Positions 1 to 6,309 of a DNA stretch of 12,881 nucleotides are shown here, one piece after another. The stretch spans positions 1 through 12,881 of the forward strand of contig JBGAQU010000079.1 in NCBI GenBank assembly GCA_044220535.1. The letters run 5' to 3'. The DNA is from JBDHTS01 sp044220535. GTDB taxonomy: Bacteria > Pseudomonadota > Alphaproteobacteria > Micavibrionales > Micavibrionaceae. The notes beneath the pieces are model-generated. The model saw only the letters and a list, made by a program, of their open reading frames with translations. It had not been told where the DNA came from and did not search any database. Every line of letters starts with the position of its first letter. Within the stretch, counting starts at the first letter, position 1. A program made the translations under genes and the position numbers.

Positions 1-81
1 GTCTGCCAGCCTATAGGGTTTGTCCTTGGATTTTGCGCCTCTGCATTGGGTTTCCGTCAGCATTTTGTCTCCCGTCTCTCT

Positions 82-138
82 GTACCCGGTTTTTAAACCG
101 GGTACTTTTCAGTTATACCCGGTAGCGTACCCGGTTTT
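82..138 (+). repeat. TACCCGG motif cluster with a perfect palindrome, possible terminator
   Basis: An 11-bp perfect inverted repeat (GTACCCGGTTT at 82-92, its complement at 95-105, two-base spacer) is followed by TTTTC on the plus strand. This fits a terminator for a plus-strand gene lying left of the window. The same TACCCGG core recurs at 116-122 and 127-134, so there are three direct copies and one inverted copy within 55 bp, more than a terminator needs. The rest of 1-252 shows no convincing gene. A small inverted repeat (CGGTTTA 249-255, TAAACCG 261-267) overlaps the ychF stop codon. Confidence 0.55.
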
Positions 139-252
139 CTATGAGATGACAAGGAAGGGGACGAGACTCAAAGAGAGGATAAAAACCTTTAAAATCAGCT
201 ATTTTTGATGTTTTTGAGACTACCTGAAATTTCCCGAAACGATCAAATCGGT

Positions 253-1353
253 TTAGACGTTAAACCGGAACAGGATGATGTCGCCGTCCTGGACGGTGTA
301 GTCCTTGCCTTCCTGGCGCATTTTTCCGGCTTCCTTGGCGGCCTGCTCGCCCTTTAACCGGACGAAATCCTCATAGGCGATGACTTCGGCGCGGATGTAG
401 CCGCGTTCGAAATCGGTATGGATGACGCCAGCGGCTTCCGGGCCTTTGGCGCCGACGCGGACAGTCCAGGCGCGAGCCTCTTTCGGCCCTACGGTGAAAT
501 AAGTTTGTAGGCCGAGAAGCGTGTATCCGGCGCGGATGATTTTGTTCAGGCCTGGTTCTTTTAAGCCGATCGTCTCCAGGAATTCGGTTTTTTCCGCCTC
601 TGTCGGCAGCTGGGCGATTTCGGATTCTATGGCGGCGCTGATGATGACGCTTTGGGAACCGTTAGCCTTTGCCATGGCTTCGACCTTTTTCGTCCAGTCA
701 TTGCCGGTGGCGGCTTCGGCTTCGGAGACGTTGCAGACGTAGAGAACAGGCTTGGCGGTCATCAGTTGAAGCATACGGAAGGGTTTGATTTCATCATCGG
801 TCAACTTGATACCACGGGCAGGCTTGCCCTGTGCCAGAAGCGCTTGAGCCTTTTCTAAAACGCCATGAAGGATTTTTGCGTCCTTGTCGCCGCCCTTGGC
901 TTTTTTAGCGGCGCCGTCAAGTTGCTTTTCAACCGATTCAAGATCGGCCAGCATCAGTTCTGTTTCGATAATTTCTGCGTCACGAATGGGGTCGACCGAG
1001 CCTTCTACATGGGTGATGTTTTCATCTTCGAAGCAGCGGAGAACGTGGATGATAGCTTCGGTCTGGCGGATATTGGCGAGGAACTGGTTGCCCAGGCCTT
1101 CGCCTTTCGACGCGCCCTTCACCAAGCCGGCAATATCGACGAATTCCTGCTGGGTCGGGACGATCTTGGCGGATTTGCCGATATCGGCGATCACGGCCAA
1201 GCGGTCATCCGGCACGGCGACACGGCCTACGTTGGGTTCAATTGTGCAGAACGGGAAGTTCGCCGCCTGCGCCGCGGCGGTCGCGGTCAATGCGTTGAAC
1301 AGTGTGGATTTGCCGACGTTGGGAAGGCCGACGATGCCGCAGTTAAAGCCCAT
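253..1353 (-). CDS. ychF: YchF, Obg-family translation-associated P-loop ATPase
   Basis: YchF (OLA1 in eukaryotes) is a cytoplasmic P-loop protein of the Obg family that prefers ATP to GTP and associates with ribosomes and stress responses. The 366-aa length is normal for the family. Visible motifs are the Walker A loop GLPNVGKST at residues 9-17, the switch II DIAGLVKGAS near 73-82, and NVSE at 208-211 in place of the guanine-specifying NKxD, the change that explains ATP preference. A central coiled-coil region lies around 125-175 and a C-terminal TGS domain from about 280 to the end (FNV). The ATG at 1353 is preceded by an AGGAG Shine-Dalgarno (plus-strand CTCCT at 1360-1364) that lies inside the last codons of pth, three bases upstream, so the two are probably translated from one mRNA. 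The pth-ychF pair is common in proteobacteria. Identity is certain. Confidence 0.97.
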   Translation of the reverse strand: MGFNCGIVGLPNVGKSTLFNALTATAAAQAANFPFCTIEPNVGRVAVPDDRLAVIADIGKSAKIVPTQQEFVDIAGLVKGASKGEGLGNQFLANIRQTEAIIHVLRCFEDENITHVEGSVDPIRDAEIIETELMLADLESVEKQLDGAAKKAKGGDKDAKILHGVLEKAQALLAQGKPARGIKLTDDEIKPFRMLQLMTAKPVLYVCNVSEAEAATGNDWTKKVEAMAKANGSQSVIISAAIESEIAQLPTEAEKTEFLETIGLKEPGLNKIIRAGYTLLGLQTYFTVGPKEARAWTVRVGAKGPEAAGVIHTDFERGYIRAEVIAYEDFVRLKGEQAAKEAGKMRQEGKDYTVQDGDIILFRFNV

Positions 1354-1356
1354 TTC

Positions 1357-1992
1357 TTACTCCTGATTATTCGCTCGCAACGGTAACGGGGATGGCGTGT
1401 CCATGGCGATTTTGCTCATAAAGTCATTATCCTTGCCATCCAGCATTAAACCGAGATGTTTTGCCACGGATTTTATAATTGGATCAACCCATTCCCGCTC
1501 AGTCTTACCAAAATCACTTAAGACATGACCGTGAACGCGGGTTTTATCGCCAGGATGGCCGATACCCATGCGGACGCGCCAATAATCTTGTGAATTCAAA
1601 TGACTGTCCATCGATCTTAAACCGTTATGCCCGGCGTGGCCACCGCCTTTTTTGGTTTTGATTTTTCCAGCGGGCAGATCCAGTTCATCATGAAAGACGA
1701 CGATACGGTCCGGATCAATCTTGTAGAATTTTGCAGTTTGGACAACGCTTAGACCTGAATTGTTCATAAAAGTCTGAGGTTTTAACAATATGGCTTTGTG
1801 CGCGCCGATCCTTGCCTCTGCCAATTGCGCCTGGAATTTCGAGCGGAAGGCGGTATTGCAATCAGAGGCAATCGCGTCCACGGCCATGAACCCGATATTA
1901 TGACGATTGTTCTTATACTGATCGCCGGGATTGCCCAGCCCGACCACAAGCCACATATCCGGATCCGTTTTCTTTTTTAAGAATGAGAACAT
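1357..1992 (-). CDS. pth: Peptidyl-tRNA hydrolase (Pth)
   Basis: Pth cleaves the ester bond of peptidyl-tRNAs dropped by stalled ribosomes and recycles the tRNA. At 211 aa it is slightly longer than the usual 185-200. The signature VVGLGNPG lies at residues 16-23. By family alignment the active-site residues are N21, the catalytic H31 (NNRHNIGF), N77 (KPQTFMNNSG), D102 (HDELD) and N123 (GHNGLR), all present. Most homologues begin right at the MxLxVGLGNPG strand, so translation may start at the internal Met13 (position 1956) rather than the ATG at 1992. The first 12 residues (MFSFLKKKTDPD) are then either a short basic extension or untranslated. Neither start has a strong Shine-Dalgarno. It follows rplY after an 81-bp gap that holds a hairpin, and precedes ychF by three bases. 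Confidence 0.96.
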   Translation of the reverse strand: MFSFLKKKTDPDMWLVVGLGNPGDQYKNNRHNIGFMAVDAIASDCNTAFRSKFQAQLAEARIGAHKAILLKPQTFMNNSGLSVVQTAKFYKIDPDRIVVFHDELDLPAGKIKTKKGGGHAGHNGLRSMDSHLNSQDYWRVRMGIGHPGDKTRVHGHVLSDFGKTEREWVDPIIKSVAKHLGLMLDGKDNDFMSKIAMDTPSPLPLRANNQE

Positions 1993-2020
1993 TCAATGCC
2001 CTGACCATCATGCCGTCAAA

Positions 2021-2046
2021 AATATCCCGGCTTACGCCGGGATATT
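2021..2046 (-). terminator. Hairpin between rplY and pth, intrinsic terminator or attenuator
   Basis: A perfect 11-bp inverted repeat (AATATCCCGGC at 2021-2031, complement at 2036-2046, four-base loop TTAC) lies between the rplY stop and the pth start. Read on the minus strand, the stem ends in ATATT and runs into further Ts before GACGG, so it fits an intrinsic terminator after rplY. As pth follows only 29 bases later with no clear promoter between, partial readthrough is likely. Confidence 0.7.
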
Positions 2047-2073
2047 GGAAGCATAATACAAAAGAAGAAAAGA

Positions 2074-2742
2074 TTAAGCTTTCTTCTCTTCCGGTTTTTT
2101 CGCCTTGTCGGCATCAGCCGCAGGAGCGGCAGCGGCGGCATCGCCTTCAGCGGCCACAGGGGTTTCCTCAACAGCGCGGCGCGGCGCGTTGATGGTAACC
2201 AGCGTGACATCGCGCTTGCTCGCGGATTTCGCGCCGTCAGGCAGCTTGATCTCGCTCAGGTGGATTGCATCGCCGATTTCCTTGCCGGTCATATCGACAT
2301 CGATCGCTTCAGGAATGTTCGTCGCCTGGCAAACCAGTTCGATTTCATGGCTGCCGATGGTCAGGATGCCTTTGCTCTGTGTCAGGCCAGGGCATTCGTC
2401 CTGGTTGATAAAGTGCAGCGGCACCTGGACGTGAATCATGGTTTTCGGCGTCACGCGCAGAAAATCGACATGTTCCACCGTGTCTTTCAGCGGGTGCAGC
2501 TGCACATCGCGCATCAGCACGAGGTGTTGCGCGCCGCCAACCGACAGGTTGCACAGGTTGGTGAACATGTGGCCCTTTTTGTATTCCAGGTTGATATCTT
2601 TGGAGGACAAAGTTATCGGAAGGGCGTCTTTCGCATCGCCGTAGATCACGGCCGGTACCTTATTTTCGCGTCTTAGTGCACGGGCTGCCCCCTTACCGGC
2701 GCCGTCACGTTTATCCGCGTTCAAAGCATAAGTCTTTGACAT
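2074..2742 (-). CDS. rplY: 50S ribosomal protein L25, two-domain Ctc/TL5 type
   Basis: L25 binds 5S rRNA in the central protuberance of the large ribosomal subunit. The 222-aa length shows the long Ctc/TL5 form. It has an N-terminal L25 beta-barrel at about residues 4-93 (ADKRDGAGKGAARALRR, VPAVIYG, MRDVQLHPLKDTVEHVDFLRV) and a C-terminal beta domain at about 97-187 (HVQVPLHFIN, CPGLTQSKGIL, GDAIHLSEIKLPDGA). A low-complexity Ala/Glu/Lys tail follows from about 188, ending PEEKKA and typical of alphaproteobacterial L25. The ATG at 2742 has an AAGG ribosome binding site about ten bases upstream. In relatives rplY usually directly follows prs; here two foreign-looking genes on the opposite strand separate them. 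The first 14 codons and the upstream leader are duplicated at 4141-4281. Confidence 0.96.
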   Translation of the reverse strand: MSKTYALNADKRDGAGKGAARALRRENKVPAVIYGDAKDALPITLSSKDINLEYKKGHMFTNLCNLSVGGAQHLVLMRDVQLHPLKDTVEHVDFLRVTPKTMIHVQVPLHFINQDECPGLTQSKGILTIGSHEIELVCQATNIPEAIDVDMTGKEIGDAIHLSEIKLPDGAKSASKRDVTLVTINAPRRAVEETPVAAEGDAAAAAPAADADKAKKPEEKKA

Positions 2743-2876
2743 GGTTGAATTTACCTTATATTTAGACGTTTAAACAAAGGCCGCCTCCAGGGGTGCGGCC
2801 CGCCTGCGCGGCAGAAAAGCAGAAAAAGCGCGGAGATTCAAGAAATTAAGTTAATAATGATAAATATTGACATAAT
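2701..2876. repeat. Duplicated segment, copy A (rplY 5' end, leader, divergent promoter)
   Basis: This segment is repeated at 4141-4314. By eye, the 42 bp of rplY coding sequence (2701-2742) matches with 4 differences and the leader 2743-2800 with 3 differences. Homology continues to about 2848 with one 8-bp difference: the direct repeat GCAGAAAA, present twice in copy A, is collapsed to one in copy B. Weaker similarity continues through ATAATTTT (2872-2879 and 4310-4317) towards the start codons of the two cargo genes. Confidence 0.9.
2779..2800 (-). terminator. rplY leader hairpin: old prs terminator or L25 attenuator
   Basis: GGCCGC (2779-2784) pairs with GCGGCC (2795-2800) around a ten-base loop that can add a few more pairs. 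On the minus strand the stem is followed by TTTGTTT, so it has the shape of an intrinsic terminator placed 36 bases upstream of the rplY start. In the ancestral prs-rplY order it would have ended prs transcripts or served as a leader attenuator for L25. It is nearly unchanged in the duplicated copy at 4219-4240. Confidence 0.6.
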
Positions 2877-2895
2877 TTTTTATAGCCATTAAATT
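2867..2895 (+). promoter_or_regulatory. Candidate promoter of the 389-aa cargo gene
   Basis: TTGACA at 2867-2872, a 17-base spacer and TAAATT at 2890-2895 form a sigma-70-like promoter, in an AT-rich stretch 26 bases before the start codon. An alternative -10, CATAAT at 2871-2876, aligns with TATAAT at 4309-4314 in the duplicate copy; only one can be the real element. A ribosome binding site AAAGGA lies at 2908-2913. Confidence 0.5.
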
Positions 2896-2920
2896 TAGAT
2901 TTCTTATAAAGGATAATATT

Positions 2921-4090
2921 ATGGAAGAAACAACGCGCACAGCGATTATGGGGATTTTAAGCCTGGAACAGGAACAGGACGCGGTTCGTGCTGAAAAACT
3001 GAATTACCTGACAAACAAACCATGGTTCATGGATCTGATGGGTATATCGGCAGGCACAGTGCGCGACCCGCGACTGGACTTTAATTCTATCCGGCATGGG
3101 CTTCCTTTATACGATCAACCCGGCAATGAATATTCATCATCATATAATGTCCAGGTTACACGAAATCCTGACAATCATTTGGAGATTGAAGACCTTCTTG
3201 CGCTTAGTACCGCCCAGATCAATGTGTTCAATGGAGCCTTCGCACGCAATCTTCTTAAAGGCAACCTGGCAAAACTTTCTGAAATTATGAATTATCAAAA
3301 AATGCGTGATGAGCTGGATTTTCTTCGGATTGCCGATGCCTGGAGATATTTCAATCGCGAAAACCTTGCGGACGATCCGGCCAAACGCACAGCGATCATA
3401 GATTTTATAAAAGAAAAAATTTCTTCAGTGAACCTTAAAGCTTCCATTTTTACCTACACGGGCAGCGGCTGGGGTGACAAGGCATTAACGCTCGAAGACC
3501 TGAAGACCATGCCTGATGAACAGATCGAGTATCTTCAAACTCTGCATGATCATTCCTATTTTGACACCATCAAGGGTCTAATTGTTGCCTCTGGCATCAG
3601 CCTGAAAGACTTTACGGCTCATCTGTATGATGACAATTCGCTTGAGAAGTTTGTACGCCTTGCCGGCCTTATCTCAAAAAATAGCTTGCGTTTCGAGGAA
3701 GCCGCGAGCATTCCAGACACCCATATGAACCGTTTTGCTTCGTTATCGCGCTATCTTGAAACGAAATTGATGAGTTTTTCCGACCTTATGGATTTGCAGG
3801 GCATAAAATCGATGGCAGCCGCCAGACTTCTCGGGAATAACGATGTCTACTCAGCAGTCATGCAAAAACCTGAACTGGCAGGACGGATAAAAATAGCGTC
3901 TCAGGATGATGTGCTGCGTAATAAAGTCACCGCTTTTCTATCCACAGGCGGTTCAGCCAGCGCTGAAAGCAAGGCTTATGGAGAAATGCCACCGGATGAG
4001 CGCGTTACACAGCTTGTCAAAATCCTGAACTGGTTCATGCCTGAGAAGGCCAGACCGCCTGCCATTCGGAACCCGGAACCCTGGGCGTAG
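2921..4090 (+). CDS. Unknown protein with internal alpha-helical repeats (cargo 1)
   Basis: I do not recognise a family. The 389-aa product has no signal peptide or membrane segment and appears mostly alpha-helical. At least three copies of a roughly 18-residue motif are visible: LEIEDLLALSTAQINVFN (87-104), LTLEDLKTMPDEQIEYLQ (189-206) and LRFEEAASIPDTHMNRFA (256-273). They share L-x-[ILF]-E-[DE]-x3-[LMI]-[SP]-x2-[QH]-[IM]. A degenerate fourth may start near 284 (LMSFSDLMDL). Such helical repeats suggest a protein-binding scaffold, but that is inference. The ATG at 2921 has AAAGGA seven bases upstream. The gene opposes its neighbours and sits between rplY and prs, usually adjacent. Its stop codon abuts a prs fragment. 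Its AT-richer composition fits acquired or fast-evolving DNA. The ORF has a good start and full-length coding structure, so it is probably expressed. Confidence 0.8.
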   Translation: MEETTRTAIMGILSLEQEQDAVRAEKLNYLTNKPWFMDLMGISAGTVRDPRLDFNSIRHGLPLYDQPGNEYSSSYNVQVTRNPDNHLEIEDLLALSTAQINVFNGAFARNLLKGNLAKLSEIMNYQKMRDELDFLRIADAWRYFNRENLADDPAKRTAIIDFIKEKISSVNLKASIFTYTGSGWGDKALTLEDLKTMPDEQIEYLQTLHDHSYFDTIKGLIVASGISLKDFTAHLYDDNSLEKFVRLAGLISKNSLRFEEAASIPDTHMNRFASLSRYLETKLMSFSDLMDLQGIKSMAAARLLGNNDVYSAVMQKPELAGRIKIASQDDVLRNKVTAFLSTGGSASAESKAYGEMPPDERVTQLVKILNWFMPEKARPPAIRNPEPWA

Positions 4091-4136
4091 TGTCGGTCGT
4101 CACCGGTTTTTCCAAGACTGAGGAGTAAATCCGCGC
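4090..4136 (-). pseudogene. prs: Internal fragment of prs
   Basis: These bases match prs 5425-5471 on the same strand, with about 38 of 46 positions identical in an ungapped alignment. Read in the prs frame they encode ARIYSSVLEKPVTTDT against ARISSSVLEKLVTTDS at Prs residues 255-270. The fragment starts at the cargo 1 stop codon and ends where the rplY copy begins, with a GC-rich junction at 4131-4141. It cannot make a product. It marks the joint of an old tandem duplication or recombination. Confidence 0.85.
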
Positions 4137-4140
4137 GGGT

Positions 4141-4182
4141 GCCGTCACGTTTATCCGCGCTCAAAGCATAAGCTTTTGATAT
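4141..4182 (-). pseudogene. rplY: Truncated copy of the rplY 5' end
   Basis: This is the first 14 codons of rplY, 38 of 42 bases identical to 2701-2742. The start codon has changed from ATG to ATA (plus-strand TAT at 4180-4182). The frame still reads ISKAYALSADKRDG, against MSKTYALNADKRDG in the intact gene, before running into the prs fragment. It is a dead remnant. Confidence 0.9.
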
Positions 4183-4218
4183 GGTTGAATTTATCTTACA
4201 TTTAGACGTTTAAACAAA

Positions 4219-4240
4219 GGCCGCCTCCAAGGGTGCGGCC
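4219..4240 (-). terminator. Duplicate of the rplY leader hairpin
   Basis: GGCCGC (4219-4224) and GCGGCC (4235-4240) are unchanged relative to the copy at 2779-2800, with one loop change. On the minus strand it is again followed by TTTGTTT. It now lies upstream of a dead rplY fragment. Its only evident remaining role would be to block antisense transcription entering from the cargo 2 side towards cargo 1. Confidence 0.55.
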
Positions 4241-4285
4241 CGCCTTGAGCGGCAGAAAAAGCGCGGAAATTCAAGAAATTAATCA

Positions 4286-4314
4286 ATGGTTTGTTAATGA
4301 TCAACTTATATAAT
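4286..4314 (+). promoter_or_regulatory. Candidate promoter of the 301-aa cargo gene
   Basis: A consensus -10 TATAAT lies at 4309-4314, 36 bases before the start codon. The -35 at the expected distance (ATGGTT near 4286-4291) is poor. The element aligns with CATAAT at 2871-2876 in front of the 389-aa gene, so the two genes appear to share a homologous promoter region. Confidence 0.45.
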
Positions 4315-4350
4315 TTTCTATGGAACAATCATTATACAAAAAGAAGTATT

Positions 4351-5256
4351 ATGACAGAATGCAAAACGGCAGAAGAGCTGGCCCAGGAAGAATATGCAGC
4401 CAGAGCCCCCGCATCCGAAAGATTACAGGAACATGCAGTAAGAACCGCCGGATCCGCTGCCTTAATGGCAGGGGGATATGCCGGTTTACAGGCCAGCGGC
4501 GCCATGATGCCAACTCCCCTAGCACCAGTAGCCGTTCTGGTTACTGGCCCCCTAAGCCTTGTAGCCCTAGGTGCCGGCGCTGTAATGACGCCCTTGTCAG
4601 TAGCGGCTGCCTATGACGACATGCTTGGCGGCCCGCTTAGCGCAGATCATTTTAAATCAAGAGTCCAGGAATGCCTTGCAACTAACGATTTCCATTCAGA
4701 ACATAACTTTTTTGGCGGGGACGGTTCCGTTTACGCCGGCGGCCTGGATACTAATGTTACCGCTTCGTTTAGAAAAGCAGCAGAAGTTTATAGCCCCGAC
4801 GTGCCACGGCACGCACTAATTCAAAATTTCCTTGATCGCGCAGGACAAGGCAGCGAACGTCAAATCGAAGCTGGCAGAACTATTGCGGCCATATTTGAAG
4901 GAATTGTTAAAGGAAAAGGGGCTGTCGATGATGAAATGCGTGTAAAGGCAGCCGCCGGCGCATATGCAGATAAAAACAGCCCGGCCCATGAAGAATATCT
5001 GATGGACTTAAGAAGCGTCACGGCGGCCCAGCTGCCTGCATTGAGAGAAAACTTCGCTATATTGAAAGAGGGTCTTCCCGAAAACAGCAAGCAAGCGAAA
5101 ACGATCGATCTGTTTCTGCACATAGCAGAATGCGATGCGAAAGGGCAATATTTTTACCCTCCAAAACCCGAATGGGAAGCGCCTGGCGGGGTCAAGCCTC
5201 CTGTGGCTGCCGCAGCGCCTGCTTCTCCTCCTTTGGCGCCGGCTGTTGCTGGCTGA
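4351..5256 (+). CDS. Unknown protein with a Gly/Ala-rich hydrophobic hairpin (cargo 2)
   Basis: I do not recognise a family. I chose the ATG at 4351 because AAGAAG lies just upstream (4341-4346); the open frame extends back to a TTG at 4291, inside the promoter region. The 301-aa product starts hydrophilic (MTECKTAEELAQEE), followed by two small-residue-rich hydrophobic stretches at about 33-53 and 57-88. These look like a membrane-inserting helical hairpin, though they are rich in Gly, Ala and Pro. The domain at about 95-265 is soluble and mainly helical, and the tail (270-301) is Pro/Ala-rich. No export signal is clear. Codons such as CTA and GTA, rare in neighbouring genes, cluster in the hydrophobic part. 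The gene sits behind the second copy of the rplY leader and converges on prs with 44 bases between the stops. A membrane-acting or secreted role is only speculation. Confidence 0.78.
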   Translation: MTECKTAEELAQEEYAARAPASERLQEHAVRTAGSAALMAGGYAGLQASGAMMPTPLAPVAVLVTGPLSLVALGAGAVMTPLSVAAAYDDMLGGPLSADHFKSRVQECLATNDFHSEHNFFGGDGSVYAGGLDTNVTASFRKAAEVYSPDVPRHALIQNFLDRAGQGSERQIEAGRTIAAIFEGIVKGKGAVDDEMRVKAAAGAYADKNSPAHEEYLMDLRSVTAAQLPALRENFAILKEGLPENSKQAKTIDLFLHIAECDAKGQYFYPPKPEWEAPGGVKPPVAAAAPASPPLAPAVAG

Positions 5257-5300
5257 GACTTCGCCCCCCAAGGCGGCTCCGTCGAGATCACCGGCAAACT

Positions 5301-6233
5301 TTATTTAAACAGCGCCGAGATCGACTGTTCCTCGCTGATGCGCTTGATGGCTTCGCCGATCAGGCCCGCGACGGGGAGTTGTTCGATATTGGGGCAGTTG
5401 CGGACGCTGTCCGTGGCGCAGATGCTGTCCGTCGTGACCAGTTTTTCCAGGACTGATGAAGAAATCCGGGCGACGGCCGCGCCGGACAGGACGCCGTGGA
5501 CAACATAGGCGTAGACCGCGCGGGCACCGTTGTCTTTGAGCGCCTGGGCAGCGTTGCAGAGGGTGCCGCCGGAATCGACGATATCATCGACCATGATGCA
5601 GGTTTTGCCGTCGACCTCACCGATCACGTGCATGACTTCGGACACGCCGGCAGCCTCCCGCCGTTTGTCGATGATGGCCAGGCCGCATTCCATGCGCTTG
5701 GCGAGCGCCCTCGCCCGCACGACGCCGCCGACATCAGGGGAGACCATGACCAGATCCTGGCCGGTGAATTTCTTTTCGATATCGGGTACGAAGACAGGGG
5801 CAACAATCAGGTTGTCGACAGGAATGTCAAAGAAGCCCTGGATCTGGCCCGCGTGGAGTTCGAGGGTGAGGACGCGGTCGGCGCCCGCAGCGGTGATCAG
5901 GTTGGCGACGAGTTTCGCGGAAATCGGGGTGCGGCTCGCAGTTTTGCGGTCCTGACGGGCGTAACCGAAATACGGGATAACTGCGGTAATACGCTTGGCC
6001 GAACTGCGGCGCAGCGCGTCGATGGTGATCAGCAGTTCCATAAGGTTGTCGTTGGCGGGATAGGATGTGGACTGGAGGATGAACACGTCCTCCCCTCGCA
6101 CATTCTCAAGGATCTCCGCAAAGACTTCCATGTCCGAAAAACGGCGGATGGCGGCCTTGGCCAGCGGAATGCCCAGATAGGCGGCAATCGCCTCCGCCAG
6201 CGGTCGGTTGGAATTCCCGGCAATCAGTTTCAT
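5301..6233 (-). CDS. prs: Ribose-phosphate pyrophosphokinase (PRPP synthetase)
   Basis: Prs transfers pyrophosphate from ATP to ribose 5-phosphate to make PRPP, the precursor for purine, pyrimidine, histidine, tryptophan and NAD synthesis. At 310 aa it is a normal class I enzyme. Visible elements are the N-terminal FSDMEVFAEILENVRG (32-47), the ATP-binding PYFGYARQDRK (87-97), the catalytic-region ELHAGQIQGFF (125-135), SPDVGG (165-170) and the PRPP loop VDDIVDSGGT (215-224). The C-terminus ends SALFK. The ATG at 6233 fits the family start, and a promoter candidate lies 35-62 bases upstream. A piece of its 3' half (residues 255-270) is duplicated at 4090-4136. Its usual downstream neighbour rplY is displaced by about 2.6 kb. 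Confidence 0.98.
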   Translation of the reverse strand: MKLIAGNSNRPLAEAIAAYLGIPLAKAAIRRFSDMEVFAEILENVRGEDVFILQSTSYPANDNLMELLITIDALRRSSAKRITAVIPYFGYARQDRKTASRTPISAKLVANLITAAGADRVLTLELHAGQIQGFFDIPVDNLIVAPVFVPDIEKKFTGQDLVMVSPDVGGVVRARALAKRMECGLAIIDKRREAAGVSEVMHVIGEVDGKTCIMVDDIVDSGGTLCNAAQALKDNGARAVYAYVVHGVLSGAAVARISSSVLEKLVTTDSICATDSVRNCPNIEQLPVAGLIGEAIKRISEEQSISALFK

Positions 6234-6267
6234 GGGTCACGCGCCTGTATATTGGATAACGGGGGTG

Positions 6268-6295
6268 ACTATAAAAGACCGGATCAGGAAATCAA
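6268..6295 (-). promoter_or_regulatory. Candidate prs promoter
   Basis: On the minus strand TTGATT (6295-6290) and TATAGT (6273-6268) are separated by 16 bases, a good sigma-70-like arrangement ending 34 bases before the prs ATG. It lies wholly in the 76-bp gap after the unknown 187-aa gene, so prs probably has its own promoter. Confidence 0.5.
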
Positions 6296-6309
6296 GTCCC
6301 CTCCCAGGA

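Larger units (their letters stand above)
4141..4314. repeat. Duplicated segment, copy B (dead rplY 5' end, leader, cargo 2 promoter)
   Basis: This is the partner of 2701-2876. The leader part (4183-4240) is better conserved than the dead coding part. It includes the GTTTAAAC octamer and the whole GC-rich hairpin. After 4281 the copies separate, but GTTAAT and ATAATTTT can still be aligned, so homology probably extends to the cargo 2 start codon. Confidence 0.88.

Noticed and set aside
20..208. 62-aa open frame at the left edge
   Set aside because: It overlaps the TACCCGG palindrome cluster, has no ribosome binding site or recognisable composition, and reads as repeat DNA.
865..1386. 173-aa open frame antisense to ychF
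   Set aside because: It is a shadow of the conserved YchF coding sequence.
3976..4164. 62-aa minus-strand frame after cargo 1
   Set aside because: It begins with the dead rplY codons (SADKRDG), then runs through the prs fragment out of frame and into the antisense of cargo 1.
2701..5303. Classical mobile element as the carrier of the two cargo genes
   Set aside because: No transposase, integrase, terminal inverted repeats or target-site duplication were found. The flanking repeats are pieces of rplY and prs, so a duplication explains them better.
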